From Brevibacillus sedimenti (GTDB taxonomy: Bacteria; Bacillota; Bacilli; Brevibacillales; Brevibacillaceae): a DNA stretch of 64,000 nucleotides. Both the position numbers and the translations under genes were made by a program. Shown in pieces: positions 10,001 to 17,297 of this stretch; the first letter of the stretch is position 1, and every line of letters starts with the position of its first letter. Location: contig NZ_CP064048.1 in the NCBI RefSeq assembly GCF_020923495.1, forward strand, positions 1,877,501 to 1,941,500, written 5' to 3'. The notes beneath the pieces were generated by a model. It was not told the origin of the DNA. It saw nothing but the letters and a program-made list of their open reading frames with translations, and ran no database searches.

Positions 10001-10745
10001 ACGGGAGGAAGAATGTTTCACGTTTGAGGAGATCACCGCAAGGCCGAAAACGGTCATCACCTCCCCCGCGTTCAGCGGTTCGGAAAAAGGCGGACGCCGC
10101 TATTCGCCGTTCACCACCAATGTGGAGCGGCTTATTCCGTGGCGAACGTTAACCGGGAGACAGCAGTTTTACATCGACCATGAAATGCTGCGCGAATTCG
10201 GCGAGACATTGGCGACATTCAAGCCGACCCTCAAACATGCGCCGTTTCATCCAAACAGCAAGCGGCCGGTCAAGGACGGCAAGGAAATTGTCCTGAACTA
10301 CCTGACGCCGCATAACAAATGGTCTGTTCACAGCATGTACTACGACGCGCTGCCGATGCTGACGCTGTTCCGCGGGGGGCCGACGATCTGGTTGAACCAC
10401 GAGGATGCGACCGAAACGCAGATCGCCGACAACGACTGGATCGAATGCTTCAACCGCAACGGCGTCGTCGTGGCCCGCGCCGTCGTGACACATCGCATTC
10501 CACGCGGGATGGCGTTCATGTACCATGCTCAGGACCGCCATATCCACGTTCCGGGAACGCCGATTACAGAGACCCGCGGCGGTACGCACAACAGCCCGAC
10601 CCGCGTCCATGTCAAGCCGACGCATATGATCGGCGGTTACGCCCAACTCAGTTACGGGTTCAACTATTACGGACCAACAGGCAACCAACGGGATTTGAAC
10701 GTCATCATCCGGAAATTGCAGGAGGTGGATTGGCTTGAACATTAA
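7062..10745 (+). CDS. narG: Respiratory nitrate reductase alpha subunit
   Basis: The catalytic molybdenum subunit of the membrane-bound quinol-nitrate oxidoreductase, reducing nitrate to nitrite on the cytoplasmic side. It is 1227 residues, normal for NarG. Near the N-terminus HGVNCTGSCSW (His52, Cys56, Cys60) and the later EPRGCPRGASFSW provide the FS0 4Fe-4S ligands. DQTDVPESSDWFNS near residue 239 holds the Asp that binds molybdenum. The C-terminus has the molybdopterin-binding HNSPTRVHVKPTHMIGGY. I chose ATG 7062, behind GGGAGG and downstream of the predicted transcription start; an earlier in-frame ATG at 6984 lies upstream of that start. It overlaps narH by 11 nt. Confidence 0.97.
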   Translation: MGKKTPLFQKLRYFSKREQYSEGWSEMSPENRDWEDMYRRRWQHDKVVRSTHGVNCTGSCSWQIFVKDCIVTWETQHTDYPSTGPDMPDFEPRGCPRGASFSWYLYSPLRVKYPYIRGALLDLWKQAKNKEKDPVRAWASIVEDPKKAKRYKSARGKGGFVRVSWDEVTEIISASMIHTIKKYGPDRIIGFSPIPAMSMVSYAAGSRFLSLIGAPLLSFYDWYADLPPASPQIWGDQTDVPESSDWFNSGYILVWGSNLPMTRTPDAHFLAEARYRGTKVVSISPDYAEFVKLADTWMSVKPGTDGALAMAMGHVILKEFYVENQTDYFLQYAKQYTDFPNLVLLTENNGAYTADRFLLAEDLGAAGNNVQWKTVVYDDNSGSFAVPNGSLGFRWGEEGRWNLRMEDANGTAIDPRISLLGVHDEVLTIQLPYFDDDGRHVMERAVPVKRIEQGGKTLFVTSVCDLVLAKYGIDRNLGDSCPKSYDDDQPFTPAWQEKITGVDRHTVVQIAREFAQNAVETKGRSMIILGAGINHWYNSDVIYRAIINLVLMTGCQGVNGGGWAHYVGQEKLRPAEGWQTIAFARDWSLPPRLQNGTSFFYFATDQWRYEDTQIESLVSPLAGKARYEHSADYNVLAVRLGWLPSYPQFSRNSLELYRDAERAGARTREEIAAYVAEQLKNRTLKFSIENPDDPANFPRVLFVWRANLISSSGKGHEYFLKHLLGTSNGLLNEDNIGLRPQEIEWKENAPEGKLDLLVNLDFRMAGTALYSDIVLPAATWYEKSDLSSTDMHPFIHPFNPAVSPQWESRSDWETFKELARAFSTMAARQFDGPQNDIVTTPLLHDSPDELAQPYGLVRDWSKGQCEPVPGKTMPHVHVVERDYASVYEKMISLGPLVENKPFGIKGIVWSASDEYDRLKRVLGVRRGNGVATGCPDLSTDRNVAEAILTLSSTANGKMAVKAWEALEKKTALHLKDLAEEREEECFTFEEITARPKTVITSPAFSGSEKGGRRYSPFTTNVERLIPWRTLTGRQQFYIDHEMLREFGETLATFKPTLKHAPFHPNSKRPVKDGKEIVLNYLTPHNKWSVHSMYYDALPMLTLFRGGPTIWLNHEDATETQIADNDWIECFNRNGVVVARAVVTHRIPRGMAFMYHAQDRHIHVPGTPITETRGGTHNSPTRVHVKPTHMIGGYAQLSYGFNYYGPTGNQRDLNVIIRKLQEVDWLEH

Positions 10746-12204
10746 AGCGCAGGTCGGCATGGTGATGAATCTGGACAAATGCATCGGCTGCCACACGTGC
10801 AGCGTCACGTGCAAAAACACGTGGACAAACCGCTCCGGGGCAGAATACATGTACTGGAACAACGTGGAGACGAAGCCGGGCATCGGATATCCCAAACAGT
10901 GGGAAGATCAGGAACGGTACAACGGCGGATGGGAATTGAAGAACGGCAAGCTGGAACTGAAATCGGGAACACGGGCAGCGCGACTGCTGAACATTTTTCA
11001 CAACCCCGACCAGCCGACCCTGGACGACTATTTCGAGCCGTGGACCTATGATTACGAAAAATTGACCGCCAGTCCCGAACAAAAGCATCAACCGGTGGCC
11101 AGGGCGAAATCGAAAGTGACCGTGAAATATATGGATTTGACATGGGGACCAAACTGGGAGGATGACCTGGCCGGAGTGAATGAGACAGGACGAGAGGACC
11201 CAAATCTGCGGGGGATCGAGGAATCGATCCTCATGGAGTTCGAGCAGGTGTTCATGATGTACCTGCCGCGAATCTGCGAGCACTGCATCAATCCGGCCTG
11301 CGTCTCGTCCTGCCCGTCCGGGGCGATGTACAAGCGGGAGGAGGACGGCATCGTTCTCGTCGACCAGAATGCCTGCAGAGCGTGGCGGTTCTGCGTATCG
11401 AGCTGCCCGTACAAAAAGGTGTACTTCAACTGGCAGACGAACAAGGCGGAAAAATGCACGCTGTGCTTCCCGCGGATTGAGGCCGGGATGCCGACGATCT
11501 GCTCGGAAACCTGCGTCGGCCGCATCCGCTATCTCGGCTTGATGTTCTACGACGCGGACAAAGTGAAGGAAGCCGCGTCGGTGGCGGATGAAAAAAATCT
11601 CTACAAATCCCAGTTGGGCATTTTCCTCGATCCGCACGACCCGGATGTGATCAGGGAAGCGCGGAGGGCAGGCATCCCGGAAGATTGGATTTTGGCGGCG
11701 CAAAGATCGCCGATCTATAAAATGGTCATGGACTGGGGCATCGCACTGCCGCTGCACCCGGAATACCGGACGCTGCCGATGGTGTGGTACGTGCCGCCGC
11801 TCAGCCCGATCATGAACCGAATCGAAGGGATAGGAAGCGAACGCGATCCATACGATATTTTTCCGGCGATCGACGGGATGCGGATTCCGCTTGAATATTT
11901 GGCCAACCTGCTCACTGCAGGTGACGTCGAGGTGATTCGAAACGTTTTGCGCAAGATGGCGGTGATGCGCATGTATATGCGGAACCAGCAGACCCAGAGA
12001 GCGACTGATCCGGCACTGCTGAGCGAAATCGGGATGGATGAGCAGACCGTCGAGGATATGTATCGTCTGCTGGCAATCGCCAAGTACGATGACCGTTTTG
12101 TCATCCCGCCGGCGCATCGCGAACAGGTGGCCGATCTGTTCCATGAGCAGGGCGGATGCGGACTGAGTTTTGCTGGCGGTCCCGGCTCGTGCGGCGTATT
12201 TTGA
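10735..12204 (+). CDS. narH: Respiratory nitrate reductase beta subunit
   Basis: The iron-sulphur electron-transfer subunit of NarGHI, 489 residues. Four cysteine groups are visible: CIGCHTCSVTCKNTW near residues 16-30, CEHCINPACVSSCPSGAMY, CRAWRFCVSSCPYKKVYFNW (where a Trp replaces a ligand, as in the 3Fe-4S site of E. coli NarH), and CTLCFPRIEAG. It carries electrons from NarI haems to NarG. Translation starts at TTG 10735 behind GGAGGTG, inside the end of narG, indicating translational coupling. Confidence 0.97.
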   Translation: MNIKAQVGMVMNLDKCIGCHTCSVTCKNTWTNRSGAEYMYWNNVETKPGIGYPKQWEDQERYNGGWELKNGKLELKSGTRAARLLNIFHNPDQPTLDDYFEPWTYDYEKLTASPEQKHQPVARAKSKVTVKYMDLTWGPNWEDDLAGVNETGREDPNLRGIEESILMEFEQVFMMYLPRICEHCINPACVSSCPSGAMYKREEDGIVLVDQNACRAWRFCVSSCPYKKVYFNWQTNKAEKCTLCFPRIEAGMPTICSETCVGRIRYLGLMFYDADKVKEAASVADEKNLYKSQLGIFLDPHDPDVIREARRAGIPEDWILAAQRSPIYKMVMDWGIALPLHPEYRTLPMVWYVPPLSPIMNRIEGIGSERDPYDIFPAIDGMRIPLEYLANLLTAGDVEVIRNVLRKMAVMRMYMRNQQTQRATDPALLSEIGMDEQTVEDMYRLLAIAKYDDRFVIPPAHREQVADLFHEQGGCGLSFAGGPGSCGVF

Positions 12205-12229
12205 TTTGATTGGAGAGGAGACGGCTCGT

Positions 12230-12802
12230 ATGGATATCGGAACATCACAGCGCGTGTGCGGCCTGCTGTCGCGGCTGCTGGAGTATCCGAGCAGCGAGTG
12301 GCGGCAGCATCTGCCTGCGGCCCGCGAGATGGCGGCAGAGATCGCGGCTGCCGACGCGGAGGCGGCCAGACACATCGAAGCATTCCTGAATGCAGCCGAA
12401 TCGGCAGGCGAGATCGCATGGCAGGAGCAATATGTGCGCACCTTTGATTTCGGCAGAACGACGAATTTGTATCTGACGTATGAGCAGCACGGAGAGGAAC
12501 GGGAGCGGGGCGCGGCGCTGCTGGCATGGAAGCGCCGCTACGCCGAAGCCGGCTTCATCCTGGAGGACGGCGAGCTGGCTGATTACTTGCCGCTTGTACT
12601 GGAGTTTGCGGCATCGGCATCCTGGTCGGCGGCGCAGGAGGTGCTGGCCTGGAGCCGGCCTGCGCTGCACTCGATCCGGCTTTCGCTGGCAGAAGCGGGG
12701 AGTCCGTATACAGGACTGTTTGAGCTGCTGCTGCAGATTGTCCCCGAGGCGCCTGCGGAGCTTGCAGCGGAACCGACGCTGACAGGGAGGGGAGACAATT
12801 GA
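12230..12802 (+). CDS. narJ: Nitrate reductase assembly chaperone
   Basis: A cytoplasmic chaperone needed for molybdenum cofactor insertion into NarG and for complex assembly; it is not part of the final enzyme. Its 190 residues and helical, acidic sequence fit the NarJ/TorD-like family, with conserved segments LLEYPSSEW and QEQYVRTFDFGRTTNLYLTY. I chose ATG 12230 behind GGAGAGGAG rather than the track start inside narH. It sits between narH and narI as expected, and its TGA stop overlaps the TTG start of narI. Confidence 0.93.
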   Translation: MDIGTSQRVCGLLSRLLEYPSSEWRQHLPAAREMAAEIAAADAEAARHIEAFLNAAESAGEIAWQEQYVRTFDFGRTTNLYLTYEQHGEERERGAALLAWKRRYAEAGFILEDGELADYLPLVLEFAASASWSAAQEVLAWSRPALHSIRLSLAEAGSPYTGLFELLLQIVPEAPAELAAEPTLTGRGDN

Positions 12803-13512
12803 GCAAGATGGAGCTGTTCGTATGGGGTGTCTTGCCCTATATCATTGCGGCGATCTTTATCACGGCGATCATCTGGCGTTATGTGACGGATCCGTTCGGC
12901 TGGACATCCAAGTCCAGCGAGGTGCTGGAGAAGCGGATTCTGCGATGGGGCAGCCTGTTTTTCCATTATGGCCTCATCGCCGTGTTCTGCGGCCACATCG
13001 CCGGATTGCTCGTTCCCGTCTCCGTGTACCGCTCTTTGGGGATCAGCGACGAGGCGTATCACCTGGTTGCGATCGTCGGCGGCTTGCCGGCGGGCATCAT
13101 TACGTTCATCGGCGTGCTGATCCTGCTGTACCGCCGGTTCGCCGTCGCCCGCATCCGGCTGACGAGCAGCGCCGGCGACAAGATCGCGCTCGTGGTGCTG
13201 GCGATCGTCATTCTCAGCGGCCTCGCGGCAACGGCGGCAAATGCGGTAAGCCACTCCGGCTTTGATTACCGGACGACGATCAATCCATGGCTGCGCGGCT
13301 TGTTCGTCTTCCAGCCGGACCCCGAACTGATGCGGACGGTGCCGCTTGGCTTCAAGATTCATATTTTGACCACGTTTGTGCTCTATCTCGTCATGCCGTT
13401 CACGCGCCTTGTACATGTGTTCAGCTTGCCGCTCGGGTATTTGCGGCGCAGCTACGTGCTGTATCGGCGCAGAGGTGAAGCGGGGGCCGAAGCCGCGCTT
13501 TATGACCGGTAG
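12799..13512 (+). CDS. narI: Respiratory nitrate reductase gamma subunit (cytochrome b)
   Basis: The membrane anchor and dihaem cytochrome b subunit that oxidises quinol and passes electrons to NarH. It is 237 residues with five hydrophobic helices, typical of NarI. Histidines suited to bind haem occur in FFHYGLIAVFCGHIAGL and in PFTRLVHVFSLPLGYL. It starts at TTG 12799 with a GGGAGGGGAG site, overlapping narJ by 4 nt, and is followed after 23 nt by the transporter gene. Confidence 0.95.
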   Translation: MSKMELFVWGVLPYIIAAIFITAIIWRYVTDPFGWTSKSSEVLEKRILRWGSLFFHYGLIAVFCGHIAGLLVPVSVYRSLGISDEAYHLVAIVGGLPAGIITFIGVLILLYRRFAVARIRLTSSAGDKIALVVLAIVILSGLAATAANAVSHSGFDYRTTINPWLRGLFVFQPDPELMRTVPLGFKIHILTTFVLYLVMPFTRLVHVFSLPLGYLRRSYVLYRRRGEAGAEAALYDR

Positions 13513-13535
13513 AACAGGAAGGAGGCCATGGAAAG

Positions 13536-15056
13536 ATGGGGAGCAAGGGAGCTTATCAACTGCCGCTGCAGACGATCAGCCTCGTCGTTGGTTTCATGGT
13601 GTGGGTGATTTTGTCGTCACTGATGCCTTTCATTAAGGAAGAAATCGCATTGACCAGCGCCCAGCTGGCCTGGGTGACGGCTATACCGGTCTTGTTCGGG
13701 TCAGTCCTGCGCATTCCCGTCGGGTACTGGACGAACCGTTATGGGGCCCGCAAGCTGTTCATGATCAGCTTCGTGCTGCTGCTCGCCCCCGTGTACTGGA
13801 TCAGCCGGGCTGATTCGTTTGCCGACCTCGTCATTGGCGGCATCCTGCTCGGGATCGGCGGCGCGGTGTTCTCGGTTGGTGTCACCTCGCTGCCCAAATA
13901 CTTTCCCAAGGAACGGCACGGCTTCGTCAACGGCATCTACGGCATCGGCAATCTGGGAACGGCGATCTCGTCGTTTGGCGCACCGGTCGTCGCCAGCTAT
14001 ATTGGCTGGTCCAACACGGTGATGAGCTACGGTATTCTGCTGCTGGCAATGGCTGGCCTCAACTTCGTGCTTGGCGACCGGCAGGAGACGCCGGTCAAGA
14101 CGCCGCTTGGCCAGCAGATCAAGGATGTCTCGCGCAATGAGAAGCTGTGGCTGCTCTGCCTGTTCTATTTCTTAACGTTCGGTTCGTTTGTCGCTTTTAC
14201 CGTGTATTTGCCCAACTTTTTGGTGAGCCATTTTCAATTGACCAAAGTCGATGCGGGGATGAGGACAGCCGGATTTATCGTGCTGGCGACGGCGATGAGG
14301 CCGGTAGGGGGCTGGCTTGGTGACCGGTTCAATCCGTTCAAAATTCTCATGCTCGTCTTTGCCGGGATGACGGTGGCCGCCGTGCTGCTGTCGTTCTCGC
14401 CGTCGATGCATTTGTATACGGTCGGCTGCCTGACCGTGGCGTTGTGCGCGGGCATTGGCAACGGCACGATTTTCAAGCTGGTGCCGCTCTATTTCACCAA
14501 GCAGGCCGGGATCGCCAACGGGATGATCTCGGCGATGGGCGGGCTGGGAGGCTTTTTCCCGCCGCTGATCTTGACGACGCTGTACAGCATGACGGGGCAT
14601 TATGCCATCGGGTTTATGGCGCTTTCGCAGGTGGCGCTGGCCAGTCTGATTCTGGTGATCTGGCTGTTTTATCAGGAAAAGCTGCACCTGGCGGCCAACA
14701 TTCTGGAGAACACAGTGGAAGCGATTGTGGTGACCGATACTGACGGCATCATTCGTTCCGTCAATCCGGCGTTTACGGCTGTAACCGGCTACAGCGCGGA
14801 GGAAGCGATCGGGCGGAAGCCGAGCATCCTGAAATCGGGCAAGCAGGACAAAAGCTTCTACGAGGCGTTGTGGCGCTCCTTGCGGGAGAAAGGACACTGG
14901 CAGGGGCAAATTTGGAACAAGCGCAAAAACGGAGAGATCTATCTGGAGTGGCTGACCATCTCGGCCATCCGAAACGACGCCGGCGAAGTCAAATACTACG
15001 CGGGCATGTTCAGCGACATCGGCAAGGCAGGCGAACCGACCGGCAACACAGGATAG
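13536..15056 (+). CDS. narK: NarK-type nitrate/nitrite transporter fused to a PAS domain
   Basis: A major-facilitator nitrate/nitrite transporter of about 380 residues with 12 predicted helices, joined to a C-terminal cytoplasmic PAS/PAC sensor domain at about residues 386-500. Transporter motifs include RIPVGYWTNRYGARKL and the NNP-type GNGTIFKLVPLYF. The PAS part is clear from ENTVEAIVVTDTDGIIRSVN, PAFTAVTGYSAEEAIGRKP and the PAC-like EVKYYAGMFSDI. The protein ends about 11 residues after the PAC, so there is no output domain. NarK proteins are normally 390-430 residues; this one is 506. It follows narI by 23 nt in the operon and starts behind AAGGAGG. The PAS could tune transport to redox, flavin or nitrate, which is inference. 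Confidence 0.9.
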   Translation: MGSKGAYQLPLQTISLVVGFMVWVILSSLMPFIKEEIALTSAQLAWVTAIPVLFGSVLRIPVGYWTNRYGARKLFMISFVLLLAPVYWISRADSFADLVIGGILLGIGGAVFSVGVTSLPKYFPKERHGFVNGIYGIGNLGTAISSFGAPVVASYIGWSNTVMSYGILLLAMAGLNFVLGDRQETPVKTPLGQQIKDVSRNEKLWLLCLFYFLTFGSFVAFTVYLPNFLVSHFQLTKVDAGMRTAGFIVLATAMRPVGGWLGDRFNPFKILMLVFAGMTVAAVLLSFSPSMHLYTVGCLTVALCAGIGNGTIFKLVPLYFTKQAGIANGMISAMGGLGGFFPPLILTTLYSMTGHYAIGFMALSQVALASLILVIWLFYQEKLHLAANILENTVEAIVVTDTDGIIRSVNPAFTAVTGYSAEEAIGRKPSILKSGKQDKSFYEALWRSLREKGHWQGQIWNKRKNGEIYLEWLTISAIRNDAGEVKYYAGMFSDIGKAGEPTGNTG

Positions 15057-15108
15057 ACCCGCGGTTCGGTGGATCACTGTGCAGGCCTTTCACCCCGTCT
15101 TCAGTCTG

Positions 15109-15140
15109 AAGCCCCGAAACCATCGCGTTTCGGGGCTTTT
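15109..15140 (+). terminator. Terminator after narGHJIK
   Basis: A 9-bp stem GCCCCGAAA/TTTCGGGGC with an 8-nt loop and TTTT. It closes the nar operon and lies just past the end of the convergent crp-type gene. Confidence 0.9.
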
Positions 15141-15171
15141 CTGGTCCTGGGCGGCCAGGAGCGTCTGGAGG

Positions 15172-15867
15172 CTACTTCAGCTCTTTTTGCCGCTTCAGCG
15201 CCTCCAGGTCCATAATTACGATGCGATTGCGCTCGAACTTCAACAGCGATTCCTTGCTGAACTGATTCAGCAGCCGATTGACGCTTTCCCGGGTGGTGCC
15301 GATCGAGCTGGCAATCTCCTGGTGAGTCATCGGCAGGTTGATCGTAATGCTGTTTCCGTTTACTTCTCCATGCTGTTCTGCGAGCTTCAGCAGGAATGAC
15401 AGCACACGATGTTTGACGTGCTGTCCGGACAGCGATTGCAGCTTTTCTTGCAGTTCCACGATTTTATCCCCCATGACGCGCATCATCTTGACGGCAATCG
15501 ATGGAGTGTTCAGCATCAAGCGTTCGAACAAACGGACGGGAATCGCCACCAGATGCGTATCAATGATCGCTTCCGCCGTCGCCGGGTACGGATTCTGATT
15601 GAAAAAGCCGGTGTGCGGAAACATGTCCACAGGTTTTAACAATGAGACAATTTGCTCGTGCCCGTTTTCGTCCGTTTTAAAGGTTTTTACCAATCCTTCT
15701 TGGATAAAGTAGACGGCTTCCTTCTCGCTTCCTTCCGAAAAAATGACGGACTTTTTGGGAATAAAGCGGGATATCGCGATTTCTGCTACCCGTTCCATTT
15801 CTTGATCGCTCAGATCATGGAACATGGGGACCTGCCTGAGAAACGCGGACATCACTTGCTTTTGCAT
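15172..15867 (-). CDS. Crp/Fnr-family transcription regulator
   Basis: A 231-residue regulator with an N-terminal cyclic-nucleotide-binding-like domain and a C-terminal winged helix with the recognition helix IGTTRESVNRLLNQF. It has no cysteine cluster, so it does not sense oxygen through an iron-sulphur centre as the nearby Fnr does. Its recognition helix shares TTRESVNR with Fnr, so it may read similar TGTGA-type boxes. The position between the nar operon and the NO reductase operon suggests an NO or nitrogen-oxide responsive role like Dnr/NnrR, but that is inference. ATG 15867 follows GGAGG. A possible promoter (GGGACA, 18 bp, TATAGA) lies at 15965-15936. Confidence 0.85.
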   Translation of the reverse strand: MQKQVMSAFLRQVPMFHDLSDQEMERVAEIAISRFIPKKSVIFSEGSEKEAVYFIQEGLVKTFKTDENGHEQIVSLLKPVDMFPHTGFFNQNPYPATAEAIIDTHLVAIPVRLFERLMLNTPSIAVKMMRVMGDKIVELQEKLQSLSGQHVKHRVLSFLLKLAEQHGEVNGNSITINLPMTHQEIASSIGTTRESVNRLLNQFSKESLLKFERNRIVIMDLEALKRQKELK

Positions 15868-15911
15868 CGCATTCTTTCCTCCATCAGCGTTGTATTTCGG
15901 GCAGTAACACT

Positions 15912-15937
15912 CGCCTTATTCCGCACCCGCCTTATTC
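15912..15937 (-). repeat. Direct repeat downstream of the crp-type promoter
   Basis: The 10-mer GAATAAGGCG (minus strand) occurs twice with a 16-bp period, at 15937-15928 and 15921-15912, right after the predicted -10 (15941-15936). It could be an operator; no protein is assigned. Confidence 0.5.
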
Positions 15938-16090
15938 TATATTTTACCTGAAATGGGGATGTCCCGACCTAAAGGCACCCTGCAGAATTCTACAGAATCA
16001 TGAACGTTTGCCGCCGGATATTTCGTCACCAGCGGCCGGATTCAAGCCGTTTGTTGCAAACTGTGAAAAAGTGTTGAACAGTTCGGGAGA

Positions 16091-16133
16091 TGTGATGGGC
16101 CTCACGTTTCGGCGTTTTATTTTGCCTTAGGAT
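16091..16133 (+). promoter_or_regulatory. Fnr-box promoter of the radical SAM-norB operon
   Basis: TGTGATGGGCCTCACG at 16091-16106 matches the Fnr box at 9 of 10 arm positions. The hexamer TAGGAT at 16128-16133 starts 29.5 bp from the box centre, the same spacing as the other Fnr-box promoters here. The second Crp-type regulator could also use this box. Confidence 0.8.
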
Positions 16134-16173
16134 AAAACTGTCGCCGGCGTATTTTGGGAAGAGGAGGGAGTGT

Positions 16174-17256
16174 ATGTTGCCTCCAGGGAAAGAAAGGGAT
16201 TATCACGAGAATCCGTTTATCGTCATCTGGGAAGTGACCCGCGCCTGCGCGTTGAAATGCCTGCACTGCAGGGCGGAAGCACAGTATAAAGCGGATCCGC
16301 GGCAGCTTACCTTCGAGGAAGGGATCAAGTTGATCGACGACATTGCCGAGATGGACAGTCCGCTCGTTGTGTTTACGGGCGGTGATCCGTTAATGCGTCC
16401 CGATCTGTTCGATCTCGCCCGATACGCCATCCAGGAAAAGAAGCTGTCCGTTTCGATGACGCCGAGCGCTACGCCAAAAGTGACGCGGGAGGCGATACGG
16501 AAAGCAAAGGAAGTGGGATTGTCGCGTTGGGCTTTCAGCCTGGACGGCTCGTGTGCGGACATTCACGATCACTTTCGCGGAACAAAGGGTTCCTACGAAC
16601 GCACTATGAGGGGCATTCACTATTTAAAGGAACTGAACATTCCGATTCAGGTGAACACCACCGTGTCAACGTATAACCTGCACGATCTTGAGGCCATTGC
16701 AGAAAAAGTCAGGGACATGGATGCCGTGCTGTGGAGCGTCTTTTTCCTCGTGCCGACGGGGCGCGGGATGATACAAGACATGATCACGCCGGAACAGCAC
16801 GAAGAGGTGATGAAATGGCTCGTGCACGTTCAACAAAGGATGCCGTACGGGGTGAAAACGACGGAAGCACCCCATTACCGGAGGGTGTTATTGCAGGAAA
16901 CCGGCCGTCTCGGCATGGTTGCGGCCGAGGCCGGGACAAAACGGAAAGATGTGCTCGGCCGCGCCCCGAAAGGCGTGAATGACGGCGACGGCTTTGTGTT
17001 TATCAGCCATATCGGAGAGGTGTATCCAAGCGGATTTCTTCCGTTGGTATGCGGTAATGTCAGGGAACGTCCGCTCGCCGATATTTACCGGCATTCACCG
17101 ATCATGAAGCAATTGCGCGACAAGTCGCTGTTAAAAGGGAAATGCGGCGTTTGCGAGTTTAAACAAGTTTGCGGCGGTTCGAGGGCCCGGGCCTATGCAG
17201 TCACCGGGGATTATTTGGCCAGCGACCCGTATTGCGCCTACGTGCCAAAAGGGTAG
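16174..17256 (+). CDS. Radical SAM/SPASM protein, NirJ/AhbC/AhbD-like
   Basis: A radical S-adenosylmethionine enzyme of 360 residues. The radical SAM cluster motif is CALKCLHC near residues 26-33, preceded by IVIWEVTRA, and a GGDPLMRPDL segment follows. The C-terminal SPASM region has CGNV, CGVCEFKQVCGGSRARAY and a final CAY, giving ligands for auxiliary clusters. Relatives include haem d1 or haem biosynthesis enzymes (NirJ, AhbC, AhbD) and the uncharacterised TIGR04053-type group; I cannot decide between them. The Fnr-type promoter and the NO reductase gene 41 nt downstream suggest a role in making a cofactor for anaerobic nitrogen-oxide respiration. Confidence 0.8.
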   Translation: MLPPGKERDYHENPFIVIWEVTRACALKCLHCRAEAQYKADPRQLTFEEGIKLIDDIAEMDSPLVVFTGGDPLMRPDLFDLARYAIQEKKLSVSMTPSATPKVTREAIRKAKEVGLSRWAFSLDGSCADIHDHFRGTKGSYERTMRGIHYLKELNIPIQVNTTVSTYNLHDLEAIAEKVRDMDAVLWSVFFLVPTGRGMIQDMITPEQHEEVMKWLVHVQQRMPYGVKTTEAPHYRRVLLQETGRLGMVAAEAGTKRKDVLGRAPKGVNDGDGFVFISHIGEVYPSGFLPLVCGNVRERPLADIYRHSPIMKQLRDKSLLKGKCGVCEFKQVCGGSRARAYAVTGDYLASDPYCAYVPKG

Positions 17257-17297
17257 GATGCCTGTGAGCAAGACACGTGTGATGGAGGTGAATGAAC

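Noticed and set aside
17257-17297. A partial Fnr-like sequence (TGTGAGCAAGACACG) just before norB
   Set aside because: The right half does not match TCACA at N6 spacing, and the gap to the previous gene is only about 40 nt.
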